Assembly: GCF_030272615.1 (NCBI RefSeq)
Contig: NC_081407.1
Span: forward strand, 318,150,456 to 318,214,455
Origin: Cryptomeria japonica
Lineage: Eukaryota; Streptophyta; Pinopsida; Cupressales; Cupressaceae
DNA: 64,000 nucleotides
Direction of reading: 5' to 3'
The notes beneath the pieces were generated by a model. That model saw only the letters and a list, made by a program, of their open reading frames with translations, searched no databases and had not been told where the DNA came from. Positions 23,352 through 42,728 of this stretch are shown here, one piece after another. The position numbers were made by a program, and so were the translations under genes. Positions within the stretch are counted from its first letter, which is position 1, and the number at the start of each line of letters is the position of its first letter.

Positions 23352-24504
23352 TAGTGAATACTAAGAGGGGGGGGTGAATTAGTATGCCAAAAATCTTTGC
23401 ACTAAAACACTTACACAGTCTAAAGATAAAACAGTTTGACAGTCAAACCGGTTACCACACATACAAACCAAAATGCGAATAAAACATTCACCCACAAAAG
23501 CAATACAACCATAACACAAGATATTTGACGTGGAAACCCAACTGGGAAAAACCACGGTGAGATGGAACTCACAAGTCACTATCTACAGAATAGAAACCAG
23601 ACCGGTTAAGGTCTTACAATGCTCTTCACCAGAACAGGTCCTGTTAGGAATCTCAATCTCTGTTAGGAGATAAGTCCAATTAAAGACTACCTTGTTAGAG
23701 GATTTTAGATTCACATGTGTGAACCACCTTGTTAGAGGATTTTACAAAGGCTTTGAGGCCTACCCGGTTAGGGGCTACTGACTTGTTAAAGATGTGAGTA
23801 ATCAACAAGTGTTTGATCTATCTAATAGTACAAACTGCTTGGTTAGATCCAGTATTGCTCACAGCTAATGCATTCTAGCATTACTTCAGTCTTCTCTATC
23901 TCTCTCTCAGTTACAACTCGATCTTCTCAGATAAGATCGCTCTTCCAACAGCTCAACATCCACCTTAAACCCTAGCTCAACATTAACCCTTTTCGCAACA
24001 ACCTAAAACCCTAGACATGATGTCCTTTTAAAGGAATCTGATTTCATGTCAGTCCAATGGGATTTCTTTACAACTTCCTAGGTTCAATGAACCTAGACAT
24101 ACTTAGTAACATGACACAGGAATCATCGTGAATGTGTCGACACCATCAAACAATCGGTGGATTGGTAACTCATCACAAAATGCCGGTTGGTAACTCATCA
24201 CAGAGTATTACCGGTTCATACAAAATACCGGTTGCCGGTTTGACAAAAATGAAGACTAGTAAGAATGTGTTGTGTCGCTTTGCTCCTTCGTACCGCTTGT
24301 GATCTACGAACCGCTTGGGGTCGACATGCCGCTTCAGACCGGGAAACACATTCTGCAAAATCACTACTAGTCTAAAGACTAGAATACAACATACCAGTTG
24401 GAACAAATACTAGTTGAGCATGAGCTCATACATATAAAGGGGATCTCAATACAAGTGTGTGTCCATCAATGACAATCACAACATAAACATCAAAAATGCC
24501 AACG
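23352..24504 (-). mobile_element. Solo LTR (1,153 bp) nested in the gypsy leader
   Basis: The segment is flanked by TTATC on both sides (23347-23351 and 24505-24509). Read on the minus strand it starts CGTTGGCATTT (TG changed to CG) and ends TTCACTA. Near its end it has the C-rich word next to AGTATTC that is also at the end of the LTR at 7552-8308. Near 23520-23560 it has GACGTGGAAACCC and GGGAAAAACCACGG. No coding region is present. The non-TG/CA ends are probably mutations. Confidence 0.75.
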
Positions 24505-24509
24505 TTATC

Positions 24510-25260
24510 AAGCCACAAATGACTTTTCAAAAAGCTATGTTTCTACTCAAGGAAATATGTATGGTGAGTATCTTGGGAGCAAAACCATCTATGCTCTTGC
24601 ACTGAACTTCTCAAAAATATCCTCAATCAATAGAACGGGTGGGCTACTACTTAAAGGTGTTTAGTAATGTTCGATGTTTTTGGACATAAGTTCATTCTGC
24701 AGTGACTCACTTAAGAGCCTTGTAACTTGTGGTGGGGCCCATTTGTCTTTTCGGCAAGTTACACTATAGGAACAGCTATACCCAAGGCTGCAGCTTTCGC
24801 TCTCACCTGATTTCTATAGTGGCTCGAAGGATTTACCACGCGAGGTCGTTCCCAAGAGTGATCGATCCCTTGGCAGGCCTCTCTTAAAAAGATATAAAAC
24901 TTGAGTGTTACTAACACTTTTCTCTTGCACGTAGGACCACGAAAGTCAAGGGAGAGGATAGTGTGTGTTAGAAGTAGGACCACTCGACCAACTCTTTTGC
25001 ACAAGTGTGCCAAACACGAAATTCACTTGTTCTTTTTAACTTGTCATTGCAATGATTTTCTATCTATTTGGAGATGTTGCTCCAACAACCATGATGTTCT
25101 TTTTAACTTCAAAGGCAATATGTTTGAGTAAACTAGAATCTGAAATCCTGGTCAACTAAATGAAAAACACGTTTGCATGAAGTAAATCATTTTACGAAAT
25201 AAGACAAATTGATTGTTCCTTTTATTTGCCCAAAAATGGAAGTGTGGATTGTGAATTTTA
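24510..25260 (-). other. Leader of the gypsy element, no gene
   Basis: Continues the leader on the far side of the nested LTR. It has moderately GC-rich parts at 24720-24980 but no recognisable domain in any frame. Confidence 0.4.
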
Positions 25261-25261
25261 G

Positions 25262-25560
25262 TTTGATGCAAGAAATAAATTTTGCCTTGTTGATTTTAAG
25301 CACCAAAAGAAAAATGAAGCCTAACTTGCAAGAAACAAAGTTTGTGTTGTGAATTTTAGAGCACCAAGTGAAGTGAACCTAACTTGCAAGGAAATAAAAT
25401 TTGCTTGTAAGTTTTTAGAGCACCAAAAATGAAATGATCCTAACTTGCAAAGAAATAAAATTTGCTTGTAAATTTTAGAGCACCAAAAATGAAGTGAGCC
25501 TATTTTGCAAGAAATGAAGATTGTTTTTGTGATTTTTAAAGCACCAAAAAGAAGTGTTTT
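25262..25560. repeat. Degenerate tandem repeat, ~58-61 bp unit, about 5 copies
   Basis: The word AACTTGCAAGAAA and its variants recur at about 25322, 25380, 25441 and 25501, each followed by GAATTTTAGAGCACCAA. A further degenerate copy lies upstream at 25262. Periods are 58, 61 and 60 bp. Confidence 0.8.
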
Positions 25561-25711
25561 TGACTTTTAAGCTAAAAAAAGAGTTATTTGAAAAACCTGT
25601 ACATGAAGCAAACAATTAGAAAAAAAACCGAGAGCATGGTGGGCTTCTACAAGCCTAAGAAAATTTATGTTCTCAGTTACATGGCCTTTTTTTACAATGT
25701 TTTGTTACAAT

Positions 25712-25940
25712 AGCGCTACTCTGTGTGCAAACACAAGCGCTACTTAACACAAGCGCTAAAATAAATGAAAAACTTAACAGCAAAAATAGATGCGCTAAAA
25801 CATGTACAAAAGCGCTACTTAAGCCCAAAAAGCGCTAATATACTGGCAATAGTGCTAAATTTGAGACAATAGCACTATTTTAAATGCAATAGCGCTAGAA
25901 CATCAAATTGCAATAGCGCTAAAACGCGATCAAAAGCGCC
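25712..25940. repeat. Cluster of the palindrome AGCGCT
   Basis: Seven exact AGCGCT words start at 25712, 25736, 25752, 25811, 25831, 25891 and 25915. One-base variants (TGCGCT 25791, AGTGCT 25851, AGCACT 25871, AGCGCC 25935) fill the same pattern. Most are followed by A. The sequence between them is not repeated, so this is not a simple tandem array. Confidence 0.85.
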
Positions 25941-26003
25941 AAAGCACAACCTGTGTGTCAATTTAAAGAAAAAAGTTAGTAGTTTGTAGAAAAATTTTGT
26001 GTT

Positions 26004-26024
26004 GGATTCACGTCGGGTTCACCA
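26004..26024 (-). other. Primer-binding site of the gypsy element
   Basis: On the minus strand TGGTGAACCCGACGTGAA begins two bases after the LTR end CATCA. It starts with TGG, matching a tRNA CCA end. It is not the iMet type used by the other elements here. I do not assign the tRNA. Confidence 0.7.
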
Positions 26025-26026
26025 AA

Positions 26027-27418
26027 TGATGCTCTGCAAAATGTACATAAAACACAAGAAGCAAAGATCCAAGTTAGTGTTATTCAACCAAAAACTAATC
26101 TTAGCAGGCATATCAAAAGAGACACTAAAAACATGATAAGATATTTAACTATGGAAGTAAATACAACAAGGCATCTCCAAATGCCTTCTCTCATGCTCTT
26201 AGCTCCTTCTCCCTTGTTCCTCTCCTCTCCAAGTTCCAAATTAGTGTAGCTCTCAGCAGCTTTTTGCACTATGCATGCTTATGGAGGTTCAAGATTGTAG
26301 ATGATTACTCTAAAATACTATGCAAATGTGAATAAAAACTAATATTAGATGCTATGATGCTAAAATGATTTATTTTAGGCCAAAATAACAATATATTAGT
26401 GATTTATGCTAAATGTTCTCTAAAATTCTCTATAACTTAGATGCATACAAGTTTTCAGGATCTGGATTATGAAGAAATGGGCTCTATTTATAGGAAAAAT
26501 GGAGCAATGGAGGGTTGAGATTGAATAATCTCAACAAGGGTCAAGATTGAATGATATTCAATCCATGTGAGGGCTTTCAACCCAATCCTAGGATGACAAG
26601 TGTCAACATGAGAGAGGTTGAGAGGAGAGGGAATAAGCATTAAATGCTTGACATGACCTGAGAGTTAACTTGGGAGTTAAGGTCAAGGTTTGGTTGAATA
26701 AAAATATTCTTTATTCAAAGAATAAAGCTTTTATCCAATGGGTAAGCTATTGTGCAAAGGTAAAAGGGATAACCATGGGCAAAGCAATAAATGCTTGAGG
26801 AGTCACATGAGTCACATGAGGGTTGAGTCAGGGGTTAACCATAAATGGTCATGTAAGAGCCATTAATGGTTTAGAAGACTTTAGGGGTTAATTTGTTGAA
26901 CACACAAAGCATTTAATGCTTTTCAAAGACTTTGAAGTCTTTGAGAAGTGACTCCAAGTTGCTTAGGATTGTGACAATAATTAGAGGATGGATTAGGCTA
27001 ATTAGGAAGGGGTTGGAAGAATCTAGAAGGGGGTTTAGGAGTGCAAGTGGATTTGGTGAGTGAGGAAAAATAGGATTTTAATTAAAATAAAATTAATTTA
27101 TTTCAATTTGTGGTTGAAAGTTGAATTTGTAGGAAAATGCAAGTGGGGGGATTTAATGATTTAAATAAATGTTTTATTTAATTTATTTAAAAGAGGAAAA
27201 GGGGATTAAATTGAATAAATAGAATTTATGCATTTAATTGATTTGTGAATTTGGTATAATGAATTAATTAAAATAAATTGAATAATTTATTTAATTAATA
27301 GGAGAATGTTTGAAGATGAATTAATTAAATATTAATTTAATTAACTGATGGCTAATGGGTTTTTAATCAAATAAATAGCAAATATTCATTTAATTAAACT
27401 GAACAGATGTTGAAAACA
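26027..27418 (-). repeat. 5' LTR of the gypsy element
   Basis: About 1,392 bp, homologous to the solo LTR at 3717-5187. Its inner edge (CA at 26027) is fixed by the PBS. The outer edge is placed at 27418 by the last CA in the aligned end and could be a few bases off. TATAAATAG on the minus strand near 26486 is a plausible TATA box. Confidence 0.8.
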
Positions 27419-34820
<7,402 letters not shown>

Positions 34821-34824
34821 TGGG

Positions 34825-35033
34825 AACATCATGGTGATATCAATGGAAACATCATGGTGTTCATATGTATGTGTAAGTTTTCTTGATAAACATAGGATCA
34901 TCATGGTGGGTGGATGTGCATGCATTCTTGATAAAAATAGTATCAGTGGGAACATCATGGTGTTCATATGTGTCCATTTTCTCTTGATGAACAAATGATC
35001 ATCATGGTGGATAGATGTGCATGCATTCTTGAT

Positions 35034-35035
<2 letters not shown>
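34825..35035. repeat. ~103-bp tandem duplication
   Basis: AACATCATGGTGTTCATATG starts at 34848 and again at 34951. Both copies run on through GATCATCATGGTGG and GTGCATGCATTCTTGATA. A shorter extra copy of AACATCATGGTGAT is at 34825. Confidence 0.75.
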
Positions 35036-35037
<2 letters not shown>

Positions 35038-35105
<68 letters not shown>

Positions 35106-35121
35106 TGTGTGTGTGTGTGTG
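35038..35121. repeat. (TG)n microsatellite
   Basis: About 42 TG units broken once by GGG at 35101-35103. It follows directly on the end of the 103-bp duplication. Confidence 0.98.
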
Positions 35122-35541
35122 GCATAGGATCACATTTATTTATGTTTACATGTGTTTGCTCTTGATGAACACAAGATTATCATTGTGTGTATGCATACAT
35201 ACATACCTACATGTCTTTATGTGGGTACCTCATCCTAAAAAATATTATGGGATATAGATTAAACAGGCAAACACATGTGATTAGTTACTTTCATATATAC
35301 AAATACAATAAAAATAAGCCAAAAAGCTTTTGATTATATGAGTAAAATGTGTTGTGAAGGGGCTTTGGAACTCTTTACAACAAACATAAACCAACACAAA
35401 AGCTAGACAACAATGGAATGACAACAAAGCTACTCCACAACAACCCCACAAAAAAAAACAAAGCACAACCGTCCAAAGGAACAATAGGCTAAACAACAAT
35501 TGGCCCTCACTTGGCAAGATGCATACTCAAAACATGTGTAT

Positions 35542-35727
35542 TATTAGAATAATATTCTTTATTATCAATCGTCAGATATGTAATATTATGTAAATATTTA
35601 GTTGGTTTTAGTTTATTTGTATTTACGATTGTTTCTTTTTAGAAACATCGTTGTTGTAATTCTATTTAATGATTGATTGATCAATTTGTTAATACAATTC
35701 ATTTTTCACCAGTTACATTTTGTAATA
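35542..35727 (+). repeat. 5' LTR of copia element 2
   Basis: A 186-bp LTR, very short for copia, very AT-rich, beginning TATTAGAATAATATTC and ending GTAATA next to the PBS. Confidence 0.92.
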
Positions 35728-35738
35728 TGGTATTAGAG
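35728..35738 (+). other. Primer-binding site of copia element 2
   Basis: TGGTATTAGAG matches the iMet-type PBS TGGTATCAGAG with one C-to-T change. It abuts the 5' LTR. Confidence 0.85.
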
Positions 35739-36556
35739 TAGTGAAAATAATTTTTTTGCTCGAAAAATTAATAATTTCATAAAATCAATTTTTCAAACTT
35801 CTTCTCTGCATTATCTTCGACTCTTTGGTATGATTTCTATCTCACACCCGTCACGATTCTTTCTCTAAACGAGCGGATTTCTGCTCATGACCCGTGACCT
35901 ATTCGTGTGATGGTTTTGGCGGGATTTTTTCTCACGTTTTAATTAACATCCTCCGCGATTTTTTTTGGTCTCTAGTTTGCGCGACACATTTTTTTTCTAC
36001 AGATTTTCGTGTCCTTTATTTGCGTGATCCCCTCTCTGTTCTGGCTCATGATTTTTTGCCAAGGGTGTTTTCTGTGGCGTGATTCTCTATCTTCTGCCTA
36101 ATGTCTCACTTCTTTGCACGCCATTTTTTGCCATTTTCTCCTCTGCAAATTTCACAATGGCTCCTTCAAGTTTTTCTGAGATATTTTTTTGGTACCTCAA
36201 TTCACGATTTATTTCTGTAAGACACGGTTTTTTGTTGACGCCCAACGTGATTTTTTTAATCTGGCGATGGGATTTTTTCTCTAGTTTTTTTACGACCTAG
36301 GGTTTCTGCAACTTTGGCTAGGGTTTTGACCCTTCATTTCCAATCGAAAAATTATTCTGATTACAAATTCCTTGTGGGTTTTTCGAGAGCTCTTTTGAGT
36401 CTAAGTCAGATTTTTTTGGGTCAGCCAAAAAAAATTTCTCGAAATCCATGCCAACTGTACTTTGTTTTTTTCAAAGTCTATACTTGATTCTGCCTCTATC
36501 TTAGATTTACGCCCTTTCAGATTTTCTTGTTTTCTATGCATCAGGAAATGTGCAAT
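35739..36556 (+). other. Leader of copia element 2
   Basis: About 820 bp of T-rich sequence between PBS and gag ATG, with recurring GATTTTTT words and no protein domain. Confidence 0.6.
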
Positions 36557-39500
36557 ATGGCATCATTGACCAACTTAATGTTGGAAGGCAGTCAGTGATT
36601 TAATGGCAAAAATTATAACACCTGGAAGCAACACGTGTTGACTATTTTTAAATACCACCACCTTGATAACCTTGTTTTGGAAAAAGCATCTCGTCCTTTT
36701 GCAGTTGGAGCAGATTAGGACAAGTTTGATGACCACAATTGAGAAGTTGTCATGCTCCTTAAGATCTCTGTCACAGATGATCAATTACCTCGGATTCCTT
36801 CCGCCAAATCAGCATCTAAAGGAGTTGCATGAGACATCTAACAACAGTCGAGCATTCTTCCTAAAGAACCAGTTGTTTTCCATCATGATGGATGAACGTA
36901 TGTCCTTACAAGAACATCTCACAAAGATTAAGGACATTTGATATCAGCTCAAAGCTATTGGTCGGAAAATGGAGTAAGAGGATATGGTAGTCATAACCCT
37001 GAAGAGTCTACCAAAGTGCTACTAGCACTTCATAGAGAATCTCAACATTACGTCTACGAATGTTGATTTGAAATTTTTAGAGTTGTGCACCAAACTTTTG
37101 CTGCATGATTGTTGGAAACAACAGTTTGGTAGCGGTGTCACTTCATCCTCCTCGGAGCAAGCCTTTGCAGCCAAATCCTTTCACAAGGATAAAGGAAAAG
37201 CTCAGTCCTCTCAGTCATCTCAATAGAAGGGCTCCAGTCAATCTCAGGATGGTTCGAAGAAGAAGGTTCAATACAACTATTGTCCTAAATGTGGCCATAT
37301 TATCAAAGATTGTCACAATCGGATAGCTTTCGAACAGCGGAAGCAGGGGGGTCTCAACCCAAAGCCAATGTCGTTGAGCACACAGAGTAGAAAGAGTCTT
37401 CCTTTTATGCCTTCATGGCTAAAAGACTTGCCAACCATGTGAAATCTTCTGCCTAGTATATGGATTCTAGTGCTTCTCAGCATTTCACTCACAGGCGTGA
37501 TTGGTTTACACAATTCTCTCCTTATACTGATTCGGTTATTTTTGGAGGAGGTGAAGAGTATACCATTGTCGGCAAGGGAAACATTCAGATACAGTCTAGT
37601 GGGAGGAATCTCATATTCTTCAATGTATACTACGTTCCTGGCATGGAACTGAACCTTCTCTCTGAGAGTCAAATTATGGGGTGTTCTCCTCATCTTGATG
37701 TGATATTCAGTGCTCGCAAGTGTTCAATTGTTGATCGTGCATCTCGCACTACTGTAGTTGTTGGCATTGAGGATCATGGTCTTTATTGAGTTGTGGATAT
37801 GGGTGATTCTCTTGAGCATCCCTTCTTAGCTAAATCATCCTCTATCACCAGTCTATGGCATCAACGATATGGTCACCTGAACATTCACTACCTTGCTCAT
37901 CTTGTTCGGGAAGATTTAGTACATGGCCTACCTGAAATTCAAACTCATAATCAATGAGTTTATGAAGCTTGTTGGGCTGGGAAGCAGCACATGACACCAT
38001 TCAAGGATGGTGACTCGTGGCAAGCATCTAAGGTACTACTATTGGTCCACGTTGATGTATGTGGTCGAATGAATACTCCTCTTGTTACTAGGTGCAAGTA
38101 TTTCTTACTTGTTGTTAATGATTTCAGTTGTAAGATGTGGGTGTACTTTCTTAAACAGAAACCAGATGTGTTTCTTGTATTTTAAAAATTTAAGGCCTTA
38201 GTAGAAAAAGAATCTAGTTGTTCTATTATTACTCTTAGGTCTAATAATGACGAAGAGTTTTGTTCTACTACTTTCTCCACTTTTTGTGATACACATGGCA
38301 TAAAACGTTAATTAACCACACCATACACCCCTTAGCAAAATGGTGTTGTAGAACATCGCAACCATGCCATTATAGAAATGGCTAGGTCAATGTTGGAACA
38401 CAGAAATGTTCCTAAGAAGTATTGGGCAGAAGCAGTGTTTAATGCAGTCTATCTCCTTAATAGGTCTCCCACTCATGCTATTAAGGGGAAGACTCCTGAG
38501 GAAGCCTGGACTGGTCACAAACCCAGGATCAATCATCTGAAAGTTTTTGGCTCTCTCACATATATATGGATTCCAGATGCCAAGCGCTCCAAGTTGGATT
38601 CCAAGAGTCAGAAGCTTATGTTTACAGGGTACAGTGACAACCATAAGGCTTATCAGTTGATTGATGTAGACATTGATTGTCTCATCTTTAGTCATGATGT
38701 TGTCTTTGATGAAGAACAAGGACCTTTTCAGCTTTCTTTGTTTGGGAAGCATTTTGAGGATCACCCTTTGAAGGCTTCTGATTAGGTGTCCATCTTCCAT
38801 TTGGTTCATATGATGGGAGGGATGATGCAAATTCAGAATTTGATGATGCACTACCTGAATTTCCTTCGGATGATGTTAATCATCCACCTAGATCTGTTCC
38901 ACCTCCAGTTCCAGTTATTCCTCCTGCATCTGATGTTGGTACTTATACTCTCCTGCCTAAATGGTGAGCTAATACCATCAGTGATCTTCGTCCTGATCAG
39001 CTCATTGAAGGTAGATCTTCCAGAAATAAGGGCAAGCAACAAAAAACATTTAACTTTTCTCTCATGGCCAACATTCATAGTATTTATGAGCCTCAGACCT
39101 ATACAGAGGCAAAAGGGATTCCAGAGTAGGAACAGGCCATGGATGCAGAATAACAAAGCTTTCTAAAGAACAACACCTGGGTTCTCTATAATCTTCCTTC
39201 AGGGAAGAAGCCCATTAGCTGCAAATGGGTGTATAAGGTCAAGTATCATGCAGATGGTACCTTAGATAAATACAAGGCCAGATTAATTGCTCGAGGATTC
39301 ACACAGCGAGAGGGTGTTGATTATGAGGAGACCTTTGCTCCTACTGCCAAGATGAGTAAAATTCGTCTTCTTCTCACTATTGCAACTCAGTTTGGATGGA
39401 AAGTCCATCAGATGGATGTTAAGAGTGCCTTCCTCAATGGTGAGTTGCAGGAAGAAGTCTATACGACACAGCCTCTCGATTTCAAGGTTGTCGGCAAAGA

Positions 39501-40633
39501 ACATCAAGTATGTAGACTCGTGAAAGCATTCTATGGACTCAAGCAGGATCCTCGAGCGTGGTACATCAAGATTGATCAATACTTGGTTGCTCATGGTTTT
39601 TAGTGTAGTCCTTCTCACAGTAATTTGTATATCAAACACTCTAGTGATGATGTTCTCTTTCTTGTTGTCTATGTGGATGACTTGATCATTACTTGCAGTT
39701 CAGCACATTTGATTATAGAAATCAAACTAGACCTATGCAAGGCTTTTGATATGACAGATTTGAGGCTTCTCCATTATTATTTAGGTGTTGAGGTTTGGCA
39801 GACTAATGGTAGCATTTTTATTTCTCAGTCTAAGTATGCTAGGAACTTGCTTGATAGGTTTCGAATGCAGGATTGTAAACCTACTTCCACGCCTATGGAG
39901 ACAAGACTAAAATTGTCAGCCAAGTATGATTCTCCTCCTGTAGATAAAACACAATTTAGGCAACTAGTGGGTAGTCTCATCTATCTCACTTCCATTAGAC
40001 CTGATCTTAGTTTTGCAGTGAGCTACAATGCATGCTTCATGACAGCCCCCAAGGCTGATCATTGGGTACCAGTGAAGCGTGTACTATGTTATGTGAAGGG
40101 AACCTCTAATTATGGACTTCTTTACACTCGGAGTCACAATCCTAGACCTAGTGGCTACACAAATTCAGATTGGGCATGTTCGGTCAATGACATGAAATCA
40201 ACATTTGGATGTGTTTAGTTTTGGATCCGGTGCAGTCACATGGACTAGTAAAAAGTAGCAGGCAGTGGCTCTCTCCTCGACAGAAGTAGAGTATCAAGGA
40301 GCAGTTAAGGCAGCTTGTGAGACAGTTTGGCTTTGTCGGATGCTTGCAGAAATGTAGATATCTCAAGCTAGTCCAACTCCCTTATTCTGTGATAATCAGG
40401 GAGTGCTCAAAATTGCCAAAAATCCCATCTTCCATGAAAGAACCAAGCATGTGGACGCTCATTGTCATTTTATTCAGAAGCTTGTTGAAGGCAACTCAGT
40501 TCAGTTGCAGTATGTTCCAACTGCGGATCAGACTACAGACATCCTCACCAAGTCTCTCGACCTAGATAAGTTTACTAAATTTAGGGGGCAGCTTGGTGTT
40601 GTTGATAGATTGACTATTAAGGGAGGGTATTAA
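36557..40633 (+). pseudogene. Copia gag-pol polyprotein 2, many stops
   Basis: Begins at ATG 36557 (MASLTNLMLEGSQ then a stop). In order: gag (to about 37330) with a shortened knuckle YCPKCGHIIKDC; protease with DSSASQHF at about 37463 in place of DSGA; GAG-pre-integrase LWHQRYGHLN; integrase (YFLLVVNDFSCKMWVYFL, NGVVEHRNHAIIEMA, 38000-38785); RT (39229-40218) with an intact VYVDDLII at about 39666; RNase H (SSTEVEYQGAVKAACETVW, then [10 protein letters not shown]). The frame ends in TAA inside the first bases of the 3' LTR. Stops and frameshifts are scattered through gag and integrase; the RT part is the longest open stretch. Confidence 0.92.
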
Positions 40634-40813
40634 AATAATATTCTTTATTATTAATGGTCAAATATGTAATATTATGTAGATATTTAGTTGGTTTTAGTTT
40701 ATTTATATTTACGACTATTTCTTTTTAGAAACATCGTTGTTGTAATTCTATTTAATGATTGATTGATCATTTTGTTAATACAATTCATTTTTTACCAATT
40801 ACATTTTGTAATA
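40628..40813 (+). repeat. 3' LTR of copia element 2
   Basis: Starts TATTAAAATAATATTC just after the purine-rich AAGGGAGGG and ends GTAATA before the duplication TGTAT. Confidence 0.92.
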
Positions 40814-40818
40814 TGTAT

Positions 40819-42728
40819 TAGAAAAGAGACCATATTTAAGAAGACATGTCATCCTTCTTTGGAAATTTTTCTCAGACACTATTTTCCAAATTCTCAAATA
40901 GGAGGGAAAGGAGAGGAGAATCCTTTACCATCACCTCAACTTACTCCACCATTTGTTGAGAAAAAGAGTGTCCTACCAAAGAAGACACAAGTGACACAGA
41001 ATCCTAAGATATTTAAGGGACAACACCAAAACACTTTTTACGAGAATAAATTTTAGCAAAAGGAACGATCGAGATAGGACTAGGAAAAGGTGTTCCCTCA
41101 ATAGAAGAAGGCAATGACTTAAAACCAACTAAGAAGGAATTACCACCAACATAGCATGCCCATCACACTCTAGAGGGACCACAAGAGCCCTACCATCAGT
41201 AAAAAAAAGTCACCAATAGTTAAGTGTTTGGGATGGGCATTCCACCACCAAGTAGCTAAACTTACCAACCCATGACAAGAGTGGAGCAATTAGAAGGTCT
41301 CTACTACAAAATATATTTTGCAATGGAAGAGATGACCCTCATAATTAAAAGAGAAGAAAGTAGTATAGCCTTCTATATTTAATTCACCTTCATAAGACTG
41401 CATGTAGAAGTCTATATATCATTATATTCTCAATTGTCTACTTCCATGTGATTAAACAATGAACCTAGAGACAAAGCAAAATGGGGATGTTGCCATTTAG
41501 GTGGAAATACAACCATAAATAGGATTTAGTTTTAGTTTGTCTTACAACTATCTCAATTGCAAGTAGCATTCCAACCATTTACTTTGGGACTTTGATTCAA
41601 CCTCAATTGGCTCTTCAACATTTCATTGTACTTGCTCTTCAATTATAAAATTAAAAAAGGGCAAGTACAATGAAATGTTCATATTATTGGCCAAAAATTG
41701 CAACCACAATTAAGGTGCTATAAGTAGTCACTGCTCTCCTTCAAGCAATGGTCGGCTCTCCAATGGCTTATCTTTCTTTTTGTATCATGAACTAATCTAA
41801 TAAGAGGTTTCAATCATAGGCATTATGGCAGTTACTAAATGGTTATAAATAACATCACAAACAATGTGACATCCCGAAGTCATGTCAACACCCTACATAG
41901 TTTTTTCTACATGACTTATCACCATCACAATACTCTTATGATCCACTTCCAAACCTACATAGATGTAATTTTTAAACCAAACTTAAATGTAATCATTATG
42001 AATCACATCGTACATATGGTTATGAAACTCCAATAAATTTATGAAATTTGCCTCATTTTCACCATTGTTATTACACCCATCACTCACTAATTTTAATATT
42101 TCTCTTTACTAGATAGGAGTACATGCAAGCATCTGGTTGGGTTTGTTAAAGGGTACTTGGTTAGTCCCTTTCCTTTGTCTATCTTAAAGACATAACCTCT
42201 TTAATTCCTTAAATTAACATATCAAACAGATTTCAAACAGCTAAAAAGGTTAAAGTCCTTTGAAGTTAATGAAGATCTAGTAATGTGGGTGTATCAACTA
42301 GAAGATCATATGTTTTTGTTCCATGTCATGCTCAAGAATACTCTCACCAACCAAAACACTCAAAAAGAAGTATTATATTTATCTGAGAGGTACTATCCAA
42401 AAGGGCAAAATATTGCTTCATTTAACTTTATAAGCTAAGGACAATATACCTTAACCACCAAAATACTCGAAACAAGGGATTATATTATCCTAGAGGTACT
42501 AAACAAATGTCAAAGATTTGCCTTCATATAATTTTAAAAGCTAAGGGTAACAAGGGAGAGGATCCACTAGTTGTGCACCCTAACTTCGTGCTTCTCAAAA
42601 TCTTACATGGAAATTTCAAATGATTCCATTTTCTTACAAGAGCTTATTTGGCAAGTCCCCTACTTATAACTAACATTTTAGGGCCAAATCATCAAATATG
42701 ATGCCACATTAGCATGTTTTTTGCCAAG
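40819..42728. other. No recognisable gene; a diverged tandem pair
   Basis: A purine-rich open stretch at 40836-41056 has no known domain. Near 42340-42437 and 42448-42545 two diverged copies of a ~108-bp unit are recognisable by GAGGTACT, ATTGCTTCAT/TTTGCCTTCAT and AAGCTAAGG. Confidence 0.45.

Larger units (their letters stand above)
19318..27418 (-). mobile_element. Ty3/gypsy element (Tat/Ogre-like), 3'-truncated
   Basis: Minus order: 5' LTR 27418-26027, PBS 26024, a ~2.8-kb leader (not counting the nested LTR at 23352-24504), gag from 22051, and protease to 19318. Reverse transcriptase, integrase and 3' LTR are absent. The reading frame may continue past the 19318 stop to about 19130 before similarity fades. 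The gag and protease style fits the non-chromoviral Tat/Ogre branch. The same LTR family occurs alone at 3717-5187. Confidence 0.8.
35542..40813 (+). mobile_element. Ty1/copia element 2, full length, decayed, TA...TA termini
   Basis: Two 186-bp LTRs (35542-35727 and 40628-40813) flank a PBS and a gag-pol remnant. The 5-bp duplication TGTAT lies at 35537-35541 and 40814-40818. Both LTRs start TATTA and end GTAATA rather than TG...CA. The LTRs differ at about 11 of 186 positions by eye, nearly all transitions. Confidence 0.93.

Noticed and set aside
23352-24504. Possible second LTR of the element at 621-8308
   Set aside because: It has its own flanking TTATC duplication and shares only short end motifs with 7552-8308, so it is a separate solo LTR.
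25262-25940. CRISPR-like array
   Set aside because: Repeats are degenerate, spacers are not of uniform length, and the context is a plant retrotransposon leader.
35039-35257. Cys-Val repeat open frame
   Set aside because: It is the (TG)n microsatellite read in frame.
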